DNA of 64,000 bases from Paenibacillus sp. FSL R10-2782 (GCF_038592985.1 NZ_CP151951.1:859001-923000), one strand, 5' to 3'; positions 28,057 to 37,178 are shown, counted from the stretch's first letter. Notes: generated by a model from the sequence alone, not told the origin. Made by a program: numbers and translations.

Positions 28057-29142
28057 ATGCAGTTTAAAGGCAGAGCGGACAAATCTGCGGCTCGCACAGA
28101 AGGCACAGCTCCCGAAGTAGCCTTTGTAGCCCGTCCTTTACTCCGGGCGGGCCGGATTCGGCAAGCGCTGTTATTCATAGGCTCTGCTGTGTTGCTGGCC
28201 TTGGCCATGTTTGCTGCGATTTCACTTGGAGCCAAGGACTTGACCTTAGGAACGGTATGGGCGGCGGTATTTCACTATGATCGTTCATTGATGACACATC
28301 AGATTATTCATGAGTTGAGATTACCGCGTGTGCTAGGGGCGGCTGTCATCGGAGCTGCGCTGGCGGTGGCAGGCTCTCTGATTCAGGGTATTACGCGTAA
28401 CCCGCTGGGAGATACAGGTGTGTTAGGCATTAACGCAGGAGCGATGTTCGTAGTCGCTGTGAGTTTTGCCTTTTTCCCGAATCTTCCTTACGGGACGTTA
28501 ATCGTATTGTCATTCCTCGGGGCGCTAATCAGCACCTTGCTGGTATTTGGTTTGGGAGCTTCGGCACCCGGAGGATTGACGCCGATGAGACTGACCGTAT
28601 CTGGAGCAGTGACGGCTGCTCTGCTAGGCTCTATGACTTCGGGAATTGCTATTTATTTTGATTTGAGTCAGGATTTAGCCTTTTGGTATGCAGGCGGTGT
28701 GGCTGGAATCAAATGGTCGCAGCTTGAGATTCTTGCGCCGATTTTGCTGATTGTGATCGCTTGGTCTATGGGGCTGGCACGCTCTATTTCACTGATTTCG
28801 ATGGGCGATGAGGTGGCACTGAATCTTGGATTAAATCTCAAGCGTATCCGGCTGCTGGGTCTGCTGACCGTGGTGGTACTGGCAGGGCTGTCCGTGTCCG
28901 CAGCAGGGGCCATCGGCTTTGTAGGGCTGGTTATTCCTCATATCGCCCGCAAGCTGATCGGTGTGGATTATCGCCAGATCGTTCCGCTGTCTGCATTATT
29001 GGGAGCTGTACTGCTGGTGTTGGCTGATTTGGGAGCGAGAATGGCGAATCCGCCGGAGGAGCTGGCTATTGGTATTATGGTGTCTTTTATTGGGGTACCT
29101 TTTTTCCTCTTTCTCGCCCGTAAGGAAAGGAGGGATTTGTAG
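28057..29142 (+). CDS. Iron-siderophore ABC transporter permease (FecCD family) 1
   Basis: A 361-residue FecCD/BtuC-type permease. A polar N-terminus of about 30 residues is followed by eight to ten hydrophobic segments. Typical motifs are RLPRVLGAAVIGAALAVAGSLIQGITRNPLGDTGVLGINAG and GFVGLVIPHIARKLIGVDYRQIVPLSALLGA. GTG 28045 abuts the ribosome site, so ATG 28057 is preferred. The stop overlaps the next permease gene by one base. It is controlled by the Fur box upstream. Confidence 0.93.
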   Translation: MQFKGRADKSAARTEGTAPEVAFVARPLLRAGRIRQALLFIGSAVLLALAMFAAISLGAKDLTLGTVWAAVFHYDRSLMTHQIIHELRLPRVLGAAVIGAALAVAGSLIQGITRNPLGDTGVLGINAGAMFVVAVSFAFFPNLPYGTLIVLSFLGALISTLLVFGLGASAPGGLTPMRLTVSGAVTAALLGSMTSGIAIYFDLSQDLAFWYAGGVAGIKWSQLEILAPILLIVIAWSMGLARSISLISMGDEVALNLGLNLKRIRLLGLLTVVVLAGLSVSAAGAIGFVGLVIPHIARKLIGVDYRQIVPLSALLGAVLLVLADLGARMANPPEELAIGIMVSFIGVPFFLFLARKERRDL

Positions 29143-30167
29143 TGAGTCGCTCTTTAGGGACCGGGGATGCAAGAAGGACAAAAGCTTGGCTCGTTTGTTT
29201 GGTTTTGGCGGGGATCAGCTTTGTTGTCATTGTTCTGGGCCTGAATACCGGAACGATTCGCATTCCACCGCTACGCGTGCTGGATACGCTATTTGGCGGG
29301 AGCAGTGGGCGTGATCATATGGTTCTGTTCGAATACCGTCTGCCGCGTATCGTAGTAACGGTACTGGCCGGGGCCGGATTGGGTGCAGCCGGAGCAGTGA
29401 TGCAGGGTTTGTCGCGGAATGCGCTCGCTGACCCGGGGGTGCTGGGGCTTCACGCGGGGGCTGCGCTGGGACTAGTAATGTTCGTCAGCTTCTTTCGTGA
29501 TCTTGAAGGATCGGCAGCCGTATTGATTCCCCTGTTTACCTTTGCAGGAGGTGTTGTGGCGGCGGTGCTGATTGTGCTGTTGTCCTATAACCGGAACAGA
29601 GGAATCGTGCCTGTGCGTCTGATCCTGTCCGGCATCGGTGTAGCCTCGGGCCTCAGCGCGATAACGCTGTATTGGTCCTTGCGGCTTGATGAGGATACTT
29701 ACGCGTTCACCGCACGTTGGTTGGCTGGTAGCGTATGGGGCCGGGACTGGATACATGCGGCGGCTTTGCTGCCGTGGATAGTTATTGTGTTGCCTTACGT
29801 TCTGTCACAGACGCGCAGCCTGAACAATCTGTCGCTGGGCGACGAGACGGCCGCTGGAATCGGTACGAGTGTGAAGCGTCAGCGTCTGTTGCTGCTGGGT
29901 GCAGCCGTGGCTCTATCCAGTGCCAGTGTGTCTATGGCTGGAGGTATTGGCTTCATTGGGCTGATTGCGCCTCATCTGGCTCGCCGTCTGGTTGGACCAA
30001 TGTATCAGCATTTGCTGCCCGTGGCCTGCTTTGTCGGAATCGTCATTTTGGTCACTGCGGATACGATTGGACGCTCTGTGTTTCAGCCGAATGCGATTCC
30101 GGCGGGTGTGGTGGTTGCTGTGGTAGGGGCTCCGTATTTTTTATTTTTGCTGTCCCGTACGAAATGA
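29142..30167 (+). CDS. Iron-siderophore ABC transporter permease (FecCD family) 2
   Basis: A 341-residue partner of the previous permease. It has the same fold and motifs (RLPRIVVTVLAGAGLGAAGAVMQGLSRNALADPGVLGLHAG and GFIGLIAPHLARRLVG). It starts at GTG 29142 inside the TAG stop of the first gene, so the two are translationally coupled. As with the sugar system no ATPase gene is adjacent; a FeuV/YusV-type ATPase elsewhere is inferred. Confidence 0.93.
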   Translation: MSRSLGTGDARRTKAWLVCLVLAGISFVVIVLGLNTGTIRIPPLRVLDTLFGGSSGRDHMVLFEYRLPRIVVTVLAGAGLGAAGAVMQGLSRNALADPGVLGLHAGAALGLVMFVSFFRDLEGSAAVLIPLFTFAGGVVAAVLIVLLSYNRNRGIVPVRLILSGIGVASGLSAITLYWSLRLDEDTYAFTARWLAGSVWGRDWIHAAALLPWIVIVLPYVLSQTRSLNNLSLGDETAAGIGTSVKRQRLLLLGAAVALSSASVSMAGGIGFIGLIAPHLARRLVGPMYQHLLPVACFVGIVILVTADTIGRSVFQPNAIPAGVVVAVVGAPYFLFLLSRTK

Positions 30168-30269
30168 CGGATGGAAAATGACAGATCGAACAGCTACATA
30201 AACCAACAAGCTGAAGCGTTCTATATAGATCATTTAAGTTGGAGCTTCTATAACATTGGAGGAATAGCG

Positions 30270-31217
30270 ATGAAAAAAAATGGTATTAATTATTCAGGAT
30301 TCAAGCGTTCATGGGTGGGCATGGTTCTTATTTTATGTATGGTGATGCTGTCCGCTTGTGGACAAGCAGCAGACAACAAAACTGCCGATACGAAAGCGGC
30401 GGACAACGGTGAGAAAACGGTCAGCGCGGATTCGCGTATTGCTTCGATGTCCATTCATTTAACGAACAACCTGCTGGCGCTGGGCATTACTCCGGCTGGT
30501 TCGGTCATTGGCGGAGATGTTAAGGACTTTTTGCCCCATGTAAAGGATCGTCTCCAAAATACCCGCAAGCTGGGCGTTGTCACAGACCCGGATATGGAAG
30601 CCGTGCTGGATCTGCAACCTGACCATATTTTTCTCGACAAAAAATATTCGGGAACCGATGTAGCCAAGTATGAAAAAATCGCGCCGACCGAGGTCTTTGA
30701 TCTGGACGAGGGGACCTGGAAGGACCAACTGAAAAAAATAGCTGTTATGGTCAAGCATGAAGCACAGGCAGACGCTTTCCTGAAAGATTACGACGCCCAA
30801 CAGGAACGAGTTAAAAAGCTGATCCACTCCAAAATCGGGGACGGAACGGTTATGGCTGTACGTGTGACGGCGAAGGAAGTTCGTGTTATGGGCATGAAGC
30901 GTCCGGTAGGACCACTGTTGTATCAGGACTTGGGCTTGAAGCCAGCCAAGGGTGTAGAAAAAATCAACAAGGCCTATCAGGTCGTATCCCAGGAGGTTTT
31001 GCCGGATTATGATGCCGATGCGATCTTTGTCATTATCAGTAAAGGAGCGGATGCCCAAAAGGTGTATGCACAACTGGAAGGAAACGCGGTATGGCAAGGA
31101 CTCAAAGCAGTGAAGCAAGGTCATGTTTACATGCTGGACGGACAGCCTTGGCTGGACTATTCGGCGTTGGGACACAAAATCGCGCTGGATAATGCAGAGC
31201 AACTCTTTTCCAAATAA
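30270..31217 (+). CDS. Iron-siderophore binding lipoprotein
   Basis: A 315-residue class III periplasmic-type binding protein (FepB/FhuD fold) with lipobox MLSAC (Cys 30). The domain pattern RIASMSIHLTNNLLALGITPAGSV...DPDMEAVLDLQPDHIFLDKKY fits iron-complex receptors. ATG 30270 is used because TTGGAGGAA stands just before it. The frame is open 99 bases further up, but that stretch is the spacer after the permease. It ends at a terminator, closing the Fur-controlled operon. Confidence 0.92.
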   Translation: MKKNGINYSGFKRSWVGMVLILCMVMLSACGQAADNKTADTKAADNGEKTVSADSRIASMSIHLTNNLLALGITPAGSVIGGDVKDFLPHVKDRLQNTRKLGVVTDPDMEAVLDLQPDHIFLDKKYSGTDVAKYEKIAPTEVFDLDEGTWKDQLKKIAVMVKHEAQADAFLKDYDAQQERVKKLIHSKIGDGTVMAVRVTAKEVRVMGMKRPVGPLLYQDLGLKPAKGVEKINKAYQVVSQEVLPDYDADAIFVIISKGADAQKVYAQLEGNAVWQGLKAVKQGHVYMLDGQPWLDYSALGHKIALDNAEQLFSK

Positions 31218-31234
31218 GCTTTAGCGTACATCAG

Positions 31235-31282
31235 AGCCGTATCCCTAATGCATTTTATTGCAGGCGGGGAATACGGCTTTTT
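31235..31282 (+). terminator. Intrinsic terminator of the iron operon
   Basis: AGCCGTAT...CCC pairs with GGG-ATACGGCT, followed by five T residues. Confidence 0.87.
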
Positions 31283-31329
31283 GGCACGAACAAAGATCGG
31301 GCAGCTCCAGTACAAATGAGGATTGCATC

Positions 31330-31758
31330 TTATGAATGTTTTTTGCGTAAAAAAATCGGCTTGAGACCGATGAAGCCGATGGCGGCAAGGATCAGATTAA
31401 CCCAAGGTGAAATGCTGAACACGGGCAGTACGCGGCGCAGGGCCAGCCCAGCGACGAGAATCACCACGACTAACACGACATACAGCAAGATGGACTTGAG
31501 GTCTATGCGGGGCTTTACGGGCGTATAGTCTTGCTGTGCTTCCTCTTCTTCTTCCGGGCGGTCCATAAAATTCATCAGCGCTTCAACCAGCAGGATAGCT
31601 CCTGCGGCGATGATGATCAGGGTGGACAGGTTAACTTTTTCAAAAGGAGCAACATCTCCGCCTGTAAACGTTACAAACCATCCGATGATCGCCTGTGTCA
31701 AAAAAAACATGGACAGGGCAATCCATGCAATAAGCGTATAATTTTTAACTTTATTCAT
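31330..31758 (-). CDS. Four-helix membrane protein of unknown function
   Basis: A 142-residue protein with four clear hydrophobic segments: IAWIALSMFFLTQAIIGWFV, STLIIIAAGAILLVEALM, ILLYVVLVVVILVAGLAL and WVNLILAAIGFIGL. The middle is an acidic loop (DRPEEEEEAQQDY) and the end is basic. It is not a family I can name. It lies alone on the minus strand, convergent with the iron operon; the ribosome site GGAGGAAG stands directly upstream of its ATG. Confidence 0.8.
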   Translation of the reverse strand: MNKVKNYTLIAWIALSMFFLTQAIIGWFVTFTGGDVAPFEKVNLSTLIIIAAGAILLVEALMNFMDRPEEEEEAQQDYTPVKPRIDLKSILLYVVLVVVILVAGLALRRVLPVFSISPWVNLILAAIGFIGLKPIFLRKKHS

Positions 31759-31955
31759 TGCTTCCTCCTGCTATGCGAGCGTATTCCGGTCTGGCGGAAC
31801 CGCCAATCTGTAACAAAATCAGTATACGTGAGTAAGCAGCAGATGGCAAAAGGCTTTATCAGTGCAATGTATATTACCGCCCCATTCTCCTCAAACTGGA
31901 TAAAGGGTGAGCACGCGGAGCATCCTGAATGTAAATGCGGAGAGGATGTGGCATC

Positions 31956-32255
31956 ATGAAGCTGGATAAGCAGGTGGATTATACGGTTAATAAACGGCTG
32001 GAAGCCGCTCCAGTTAGAAACAGCGTGGAGGCCATGCCTGTGAATGTGAGTCAGCGGAGCGTTCAGGGAACATCCCCGACGTACCGTATTCTGAACGATG
32101 CTGAATGGGCTCAGGATACCGAATTTGCAGGTGATCTGGGCGAAGAGAGCTACCGCAGCTTATGGCATGAGGATCAGAATAGTGGTGTCTCCTGCAGACT
32201 GGAGTGGGAGGGGCGTACGGAGACCCACGAAATGTTCAGGAACAGCTACGAATAG
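31956..32255 (+). CDS. Hypothetical protein
   Basis: A 99-residue soluble, polar protein starting MKLDKQVDYTVNKRLEAAPVRN and ending in an acidic Trp-rich half (EWAQDTEFAGDLGEESYRSLWHEDQN). No domain is recognised. ATG 31956 has GGAGAGGA 9-14 bases upstream. Its codon use resembles the neighbouring chromosome, so it is probably real. A 10-bp-stem hairpin (32298-32329) follows, without a good T-run. Confidence 0.6.
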   Translation: MKLDKQVDYTVNKRLEAAPVRNSVEAMPVNVSQRSVQGTSPTYRILNDAEWAQDTEFAGDLGEESYRSLWHEDQNSGVSCRLEWEGRTETHEMFRNSYE

Positions 32256-32595
32256 TCTGCGGGATGGAGTTGATTTTCATAAAAAGTAACGCATTATGGC
32301 GCTCTCTGTTATCGTTAGAGGAGCGCCATATGTTCGTTTTTCTCCACTATAAACTGACAGGTTGACAAGGAAGCAGGGCAATGATAGACTGACTTTACTA
32401 TAAAACTTATTAAACATATCGGAATTAAAGTGAATAGATATTTTGCTGAGCATCCATGTTACAATATACGTTTGACATATTCGCTTTAAATCATTAATTA
32501 CCAATCATTAATCATCACAAGAAGCTTCGCAAGATAGTGTTGCCAATACAGCATAGCAGGTTGGTGACGGTGAAGCTTGAAACAGGGGGACAATC
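32256..32595. promoter_or_regulatory. Gap with promoter and leader structure
   Basis: A hairpin GGCGCTCT...AGAGGAGCGCC lies at 32298-32329. A promoter-like TTGACA (32362-32367), 17 bp, TAGACT (32385-32390) follows. A second TTGACA is at 32472-32477 with AT-rich DNA after it. The final 75 bp before the hydrolase gene can fold with arms GAAGCTTC and GAAGCTT (32521-32578). No gene is seen. Confidence 0.5.
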
Positions 32596-33423
32596 ATGAT
32601 GGAACGGCAAATTGGAATTCGCTTTGAAAATGAGGAGCTGGCCGCAACGATTCATTATCCAAGCAATCCGAATGAAGGAGACCGTCAGAGACGGGTACCG
32701 CTCGTAGTGATATGCCACGGATTTGTGGGCAATCGTATCGGGGTAGATCGGTTATTCGTGAAGACTGCCCGTGAGCTTGCAGAAGGGGGATATTTTGTCC
32801 TGCGCTTTGATTTTGCGGGTTGCGGGGAAAGTACGGGTGAATACGGCAAACAAGGGCTGGAGTCGATGATTAATCAGACACGTACGGTGCTTGATTATGC
32901 GGTGAATTGTGCGGATATCGACCCAACCAAGGTGACATTGATCGGGCACAGTCTGGGGGGCGCGGTAGCCCTTCTCACAGCGGTACGAGACAAGAGAGTA
33001 CAAAATCTGGTGCTTTGGTCGGCGGTCGGCTACCCGTTCAATGACATTGTTAAAATTACGGAGCGAAGCGTATACGATGAGTCCGTGAAAAGCGGTCAGG
33101 CCGACTATTTGGGCTATAAGTTCACACCTTCATATTTTGAGTCGCTTGCCCAGTTCCAGCCGTTTCAGGAGGCCGTCAAGTTTAACGGTGATGTGCTCGT
33201 TATTCACGGAACCTCGGATGACATCATTCCTGTGGACTATGCATTCCTGTTCCAAAAGGTATTTTGGATGCGTCCAGAGGGACGCTGCGACAAAGAGATT
33301 ATTTTTCAGGGAGACCACACCTTTTCTTCCGGTAAAGAGCGGCAGCGGTTGATCGACCGGACGCTGGAATGGCTGGATGAGCAGGAGAATATTCAGCGGG
33401 ATTGGCAGCACTGGATGATCTGA
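32596..33423 (+). CDS. Alpha/beta hydrolase (esterase or acyl-peptidase type)
   Basis: A 275-residue serine hydrolase. The nucleophile elbow is IGHSLGG, the oxyanion strand is VVICHGFVGNRIG, the acid residue is in HGTSDDIIPVDY, and the histidine is in QGDHTFSS. The pattern RFDFAGCGESTGEYG is typical of bacterial S9-like esterases. It starts at ATG 32596 (or 32599), after AGGGGGAC. The gene appears to be transcribed alone. Confidence 0.9.
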   Translation: MMERQIGIRFENEELAATIHYPSNPNEGDRQRRVPLVVICHGFVGNRIGVDRLFVKTARELAEGGYFVLRFDFAGCGESTGEYGKQGLESMINQTRTVLDYAVNCADIDPTKVTLIGHSLGGAVALLTAVRDKRVQNLVLWSAVGYPFNDIVKITERSVYDESVKSGQADYLGYKFTPSYFESLAQFQPFQEAVKFNGDVLVIHGTSDDIIPVDYAFLFQKVFWMRPEGRCDKEIIFQGDHTFSSGKERQRLIDRTLEWLDEQENIQRDWQHWMI

Positions 33424-33515
33424 TTTCAGGCTGTAACGGATTGTATTGGAAATTGCGCCTCCACCGGAGTAAAATGGAAGAGTAACACTATACTGGCGTG
33501 TGGAGGTTGGCAGCG

Positions 33516-34307
33516 ATGACATTACCCTCAATTTTTGTTGCGCACGGTTCACCGACACTGGCTTTAGAAAACAATGCATACACCAGCTTTCTTGCCGAGC
33601 TGGGCGCGAGCCTGCCCCGACCCAAAGGAATAGTCATTTTTTCCGCGCATTGGGATAGTGCTGATCAATGTATCGGGGCGGATGACCAGCATGCGACGTT
33701 GCACGATTTCTATGGCTTTCCTGAACAAATGTACACACTTGATTACCCTGCACCAGGCGATCCGAAGCTGTATGAGGAGATAAAGCATCTGTTCAGTCAG
33801 CACAACCTGTTCCACCAGCCTGTACGGAACCGGGGATTGGATCATGGAGCATGGGTGGTTTTGCGGCATATATATCCTGATGCGGACATCCCGGTCGTTC
33901 CGCTTTCCATTGATTCTAGGCGCGCTCCGCAGGAGCAATATGAGATTGGGCGGATGCTGGCACCGTTGCGTGAACAGGGCATTTTGATCATCGGCAGCGG
34001 CGGATTGGTCCACAACTTGCGGACCCTGGAGCAGACGAATGAGCCAGCAGATTGGGCGGTTCAATATGACAACTGGATCGGTCAGCAGCTTCAGGACTGG
34101 AATTTACGTCATTTGTTCCAATATGATAAAAAGGCTCCTTATGCCAAACAGGCGGTTCCCTCTTATGGGATAGAGCATTTTTCGCCGCTGTTTTACGCGA
34201 TGGGGGCTGCGGATGACCAGCGCTCGGCGCAGAAGCTTTTTCAGTCCTATGTCCTGGGCTCGCTGAGTCTTAATTGTTGGGCTTTCGGTCAAGAACGTGA
34301 TACGTAA
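33516..34307 (+). CDS. Extradiol ring-cleavage dioxygenase, DODA/LigB type
   Basis: A 263-residue class III extradiol dioxygenase fold. Metal-ligand motifs are IFVAHGSPTLALE, IVIFSAHWDS, LDHGAWVVLRHIYPDADIPVVPLSID and GIEHFSPLFYAMGAA. Bacterial members are related to plant 4,5-DOPA dioxygenase, and their natural substrate is mostly unknown. ATG 33516 has GGAGG 9 bases upstream. It follows the hydrolase gene on the same strand by 92 bp and ends at a strong terminator. Confidence 0.9.
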   Translation: MTLPSIFVAHGSPTLALENNAYTSFLAELGASLPRPKGIVIFSAHWDSADQCIGADDQHATLHDFYGFPEQMYTLDYPAPGDPKLYEEIKHLFSQHNLFHQPVRNRGLDHGAWVVLRHIYPDADIPVVPLSIDSRRAPQEQYEIGRMLAPLREQGILIIGSGGLVHNLRTLEQTNEPADWAVQYDNWIGQQLQDWNLRHLFQYDKKAPYAKQAVPSYGIEHFSPLFYAMGAADDQRSAQKLFQSYVLGSLSLNCWAFGQERDT

Positions 34308-34316
34308 ATGTGAAAA

Positions 34317-34363
34317 AAGAACTTCCGAATCCACATGGCTAGTGGGAATGGAAGTTCTTTTTT
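34317..34363 (+). terminator. Intrinsic terminator after the dioxygenase
   Basis: AAGAACTTCC pairs with GGAAGTTCTT, with an inner CCAC/GTGG pair, followed by six T residues. Confidence 0.92.
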
Positions 34364-34397
34364 GTGTGTAAAAGGGGATTGGTGATGATGAGACTTG

Positions 34398-34454
34398 GCA
34401 GGCATAGCTGCAACAAATACAAAAACAAAAACATTTATAGCAGGCATAGCTGCA
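34398..34454. repeat. Pair of 15-bp direct repeats
   Basis: GCAGGCATAGCTGCA occurs at 34398-34412 and again, identical, at 34440-34454. Each unit is itself a near-palindrome (GCAG...CTGC). It lies between two convergent terminators, with no gene. Confidence 0.6.
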
Positions 34455-34455
34455 C

Positions 34456-34497
34456 AAAAAAACAACCATTAGCCCGGTGGGTAACGGTTGTTTTTTT
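34456..34497. terminator. Bidirectional terminator, doxX side
   Basis: AACAACC (34461-34467) pairs with GGTTGTT (34486-34492), with seven A residues on one side and seven T residues on the other. On the minus strand it ends doxX transcription 7 bp after the stop. Confidence 0.9.
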
Positions 34498-34503
34498 GAG
34501 GAC

Positions 34504-35022
34504 CTAAGCTATTTTTCGAGCGGGGTCCGCTGGAAAGGTATCTTTATTTTTAAGGAACAGTCCACGCAGGAAGGGCAGTACCCAACGATCAAAGCCAATC
34601 CGTCCAGCGTTTGCTCCAGCAACGACAAGGAAGATTTCAAACAGCAGGTAGATTGCATTGGTGCTTACTGTGCCCGAGAACAGGAACGAGAAGTTCATGA
34701 CCATCGCCATCAAGGCAGCTAATGTAGTCAGTGTACCAAGAAGCAGGCCAACTCCGACCAGGAACTCACCCAGTGGGATCAGGACGTTGAACAGACCGAC
34801 ATTTGGTAGGGCAAAGGCTTCAAGGAACGATCCCCACCAGCCTTGTACAGCGGGATGTTCTCCGCCTGTTTTAGCAATGGCCCCCGAGATAAATCCGCCT
34901 GCATCGAATCCGCCAGTCAGCTTCTCAAGTCCATGGGTCATCCATTCATATCCCAGATAAACCCGTACTACAGTCAGTAGCCACATTGCTACTTTATTTT
35001 CACGCAACCAGTTGTTAAACAT
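34504..35022 (-). CDS. DoxX-family membrane protein
   Basis: A 172-residue protein with four hydrophobic segments. It has the DoxX pattern VVRVYLGYEWMTHGLEKL...GGFIS, then WWGSFLEAF, LIPLGEFLVGVGLLLG and GRIGFDRWVLPFL. DoxX proteins are linked to thiol, sulfur or quinone redox in membranes, and their biochemistry is mostly unsettled. GAGGAGTGG precedes the ATG. Upstream is a promoter with an Fnr-type palindrome at exactly -41.5, suggesting induction when oxygen is low. Confidence 0.9.
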   Translation of the reverse strand: MFNNWLRENKVAMWLLTVVRVYLGYEWMTHGLEKLTGGFDAGGFISGAIAKTGGEHPAVQGWWGSFLEAFALPNVGLFNVLIPLGEFLVGVGLLLGTLTTLAALMAMVMNFSFLFSGTVSTNAIYLLFEIFLVVAGANAGRIGFDRWVLPFLRGLFLKNKDTFPADPARKIA

Positions 35023-35101
35023 TCAAACCACTCCTCTTTCGTATCTTATAATGTTGTTTGTAATTCATTTGGTTTGGGATGATCATCTCTGTTACACCCT
35101 T

Positions 35102-35146
35102 ATTGTATTAGGTTCAGTTACAGTTATTTGTGATAAAAATCACAAA
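35102..35146 (-). promoter_or_regulatory. Class II Fnr/CRP-type promoter of doxX
   Basis: On the minus strand TACAAT (35107-35102) is a good -10 box, placing +1 near 35095. The perfect palindrome TTTGTGATAAAAATCACAAA (35127-35146) contains TGTGA-N6-TCACA, the Fnr/CRP half-site arrangement. Its centre, 35136.5, is 41.5 bp from +1. No good -35 box is present, as expected for activator-dependent promoters. Rex binds a related sequence and is the main alternative. Confidence 0.75.
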
Positions 35147-35265
35147 GTCTGAATATTTTTTAAATTTTAATGTCTTCAGATAAGTATTCTATAGAGATGG
35201 GGAGATTCAATCAAGACAAAAACAGGAAATAACGCTTATAATGAGGAAAATGTCTAACTGGAGGG

Positions 35266-36357
35266 ATGAAGTTGTCCGGGCCCATTTTCAATCGAAGCCA
35301 GTGGTTGCGTGTGATGACCTCGGTTTTTCTTTGTATGACCATGATGTCTTGTTCTGCTATGTCCCAATCGGGTGAATCAGAACCCGCTCCCCAACCGCTA
35401 AAGCAACAAACACAGCCGGAGCCGCTCAAGGAACCGAATATTCCGGCATTTACAGCTCCGCTTACCGGCCTTCCGGTGGAGCAGCCTGTTCTGGAACGTC
35501 CGCTTGCGATTATGATTAATAATGCTCCAGCCGCACGGCCTCAGGCGGGACTTAGCGAGGCTGATATGGTATATGAAGTTCTCGCAGAAGGTGGAATTAC
35601 CCGTTTGGTAGCTTTTTTCCAAAGTCATGGCGGAAATGTGAAAATTGGCCCGGTTCGCAGTATTCGGCCGTATCTGATTGAGCTGGGCGAAACATACGGG
35701 GCGTTGCCGATACACGCCGGGGGAAGTACAGATGCTTATGCGATTTTACAGCAGCAACGAAAAGAGCACCTGGATGAGATTTCGAATGGGGGAGCTTACT
35801 TCTGGAGAAGCAAGGATCGCCGTCCTCCACACAACCTGTACACAGATGTGAACAGACTTCGCCAAGGAAGCGAAAGTAAAGGCTACGCCAAGCAGACGGT
35901 GGTTCCGGTATATAACTACCTTAAATCCGGTGAAGCTTCGATCATGGGGGACGGGGAGGCAGTATCTTTGCAAATCCGCTTTTTGCTTAAAAGCTACAAG
36001 GTATCTTACACCTACGATCCGTCAGATCAGCAGTATAAGCGTTTTGTGAACGAAAAGTCACATGTGGATCAAAACAATAACAAGCAGCTCTCTGCGGCCA
36101 ATGTCATTGTGATGAGCACCAGGCACCAAACGCTGGATGATGTAGGTCGATTGAGCGTTGAGCTTAAAGGCGGTGGAGAGGCTATGTTGTTTCAACAAGG
36201 GAAGTTGATACACGCTGAGTGGCAGCATACGCCCGGTGATGCTATTCGTTTTATGAAAAATGGAGTTGAAATTCCGTTGGTACCGGGTACATCCTATATA
36301 CATGTGGTTCCGGCGGACGTTTCGCTAAACGAGCATGTAAGTGTAGAAGCAAAATAA
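35266..36357 (+). CDS. DUF3048-family (YerB-like) lipoprotein
   Basis: A protein of about 360 residues with a signal peptide and a lipobox-like MMSC, then a Pro/Gln linker and two DUF3048 domains. The recognisable pattern is PLTGLPVEQPVLERPLAIMINNAPAARPQAGLSEADMVYEVLAEGGITRLVAFFQS and GPVRSIRPYLIELG. Family function is unknown. ATG 35266 abuts the GGAGGG ribosome site; TTG 35272 has ideal spacing and may be the true start, removing only two residues. Confidence 0.88.
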   Translation: MKLSGPIFNRSQWLRVMTSVFLCMTMMSCSAMSQSGESEPAPQPLKQQTQPEPLKEPNIPAFTAPLTGLPVEQPVLERPLAIMINNAPAARPQAGLSEADMVYEVLAEGGITRLVAFFQSHGGNVKIGPVRSIRPYLIELGETYGALPIHAGGSTDAYAILQQQRKEHLDEISNGGAYFWRSKDRRPPHNLYTDVNRLRQGSESKGYAKQTVVPVYNYLKSGEASIMGDGEAVSLQIRFLLKSYKVSYTYDPSDQQYKRFVNEKSHVDQNNNKQLSAANVIVMSTRHQTLDDVGRLSVELKGGGEAMLFQQGKLIHAEWQHTPGDAIRFMKNGVEIPLVPGTSYIHVVPADVSLNEHVSVEAK

Positions 36358-36549
36358 GGAATCCATAATCCACCCTTTTAGATATAATTTGTCGGATAAT
36401 GAACTTCCTTGTCGGGCAATGTATACTTAATATTGTGAAATTTGCCTTTACAAACTTTACAAAAACATTGATGAGTGTGATAAGATAGCAAAGGTTGTCT
36501 AATGCAGTCGAAACAGGTTGCGGATATTTTCGTAAAGGGGTAATCGTTA

Positions 36550-37164
36550 ATGAGATTGAAGAAAAAGGATATATTCTTCGAGACGTTGGAAAATATGGCA
36601 GATACAATCGTGCAAGCAGCCGATTACTTTGCCCAACATACTTCAAATCTTCAAGATGTGGTTCTGTTTACTAATGAAATGAAGAAGTATGAAAATAAGT
36701 GTGATGATTACACACACACGATTATTACTGAGCTGAACAAGACCTTCATTACGCCGCTGGAACGCGACGATATCATGGAGCTGACAACGACCATGGATGA
36801 TGTGCTGGACGGTCTGGAAGCGACAGCCTCTCGTTTTTATATGTACAACATTACGGAGCCGGACGAATATATTGTGCAGTTCGCTGATATTTTGCGTCAG
36901 TCGGCTTATGAAATCCAGAAGGCTGTACATTTGCTTTCACAGAAGAAGCTGCTGGCCATCCGTGAATACACCATTCGCCTGAATGATTTGGAAAATCAGG
37001 GGGATGAGCTGTTGCGTATTTGCATCAAAAACCTGTTTGCAACTGTAACGGATCCCATTGAACTGATTAAACGCAAAGAATTGTACGAACGCCTTGAAAC
37101 GACAACGGATTCATGCGAGGATGTTGCAAATATGCTGGAATCCATCATTATGCGTAACTCGTAA
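36550..37164 (+). CDS. DUF47/PhoU-like protein, Pit-associated
   Basis: A 204-residue all-helical DUF47 protein (YkaA type): KKKDIFFETLENMADTIVQAADYF...CDDYTHTIITELNKTFITPLERDDIMELTTTMDDVLDGLEA is characteristic, and the PhoU-like metal-binding DD/E residues are kept. Such proteins are paired with Pit phosphate transporters, and the pit gene follows 14 bp later. The ribosome site is AAAGGGGTAA, 6-12 bases before ATG 36550. Confidence 0.92.
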   Translation: MRLKKKDIFFETLENMADTIVQAADYFAQHTSNLQDVVLFTNEMKKYENKCDDYTHTIITELNKTFITPLERDDIMELTTTMDDVLDGLEATASRFYMYNITEPDEYIVQFADILRQSAYEIQKAVHLLSQKKLLAIREYTIRLNDLENQGDELLRICIKNLFATVTDPIELIKRKELYERLETTTDSCEDVANMLESIIMRNS

Positions 37165-37178
37165 GGGAGTCCTTTTAC

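Noticed and set aside
36440..36480. Possible PhoP box before the DUF47-pit operon (TTTACA repeats)
   Set aside because: The two TTTACA units are 9 bp apart instead of about 11, and AT-rich DNA gives such matches by chance.
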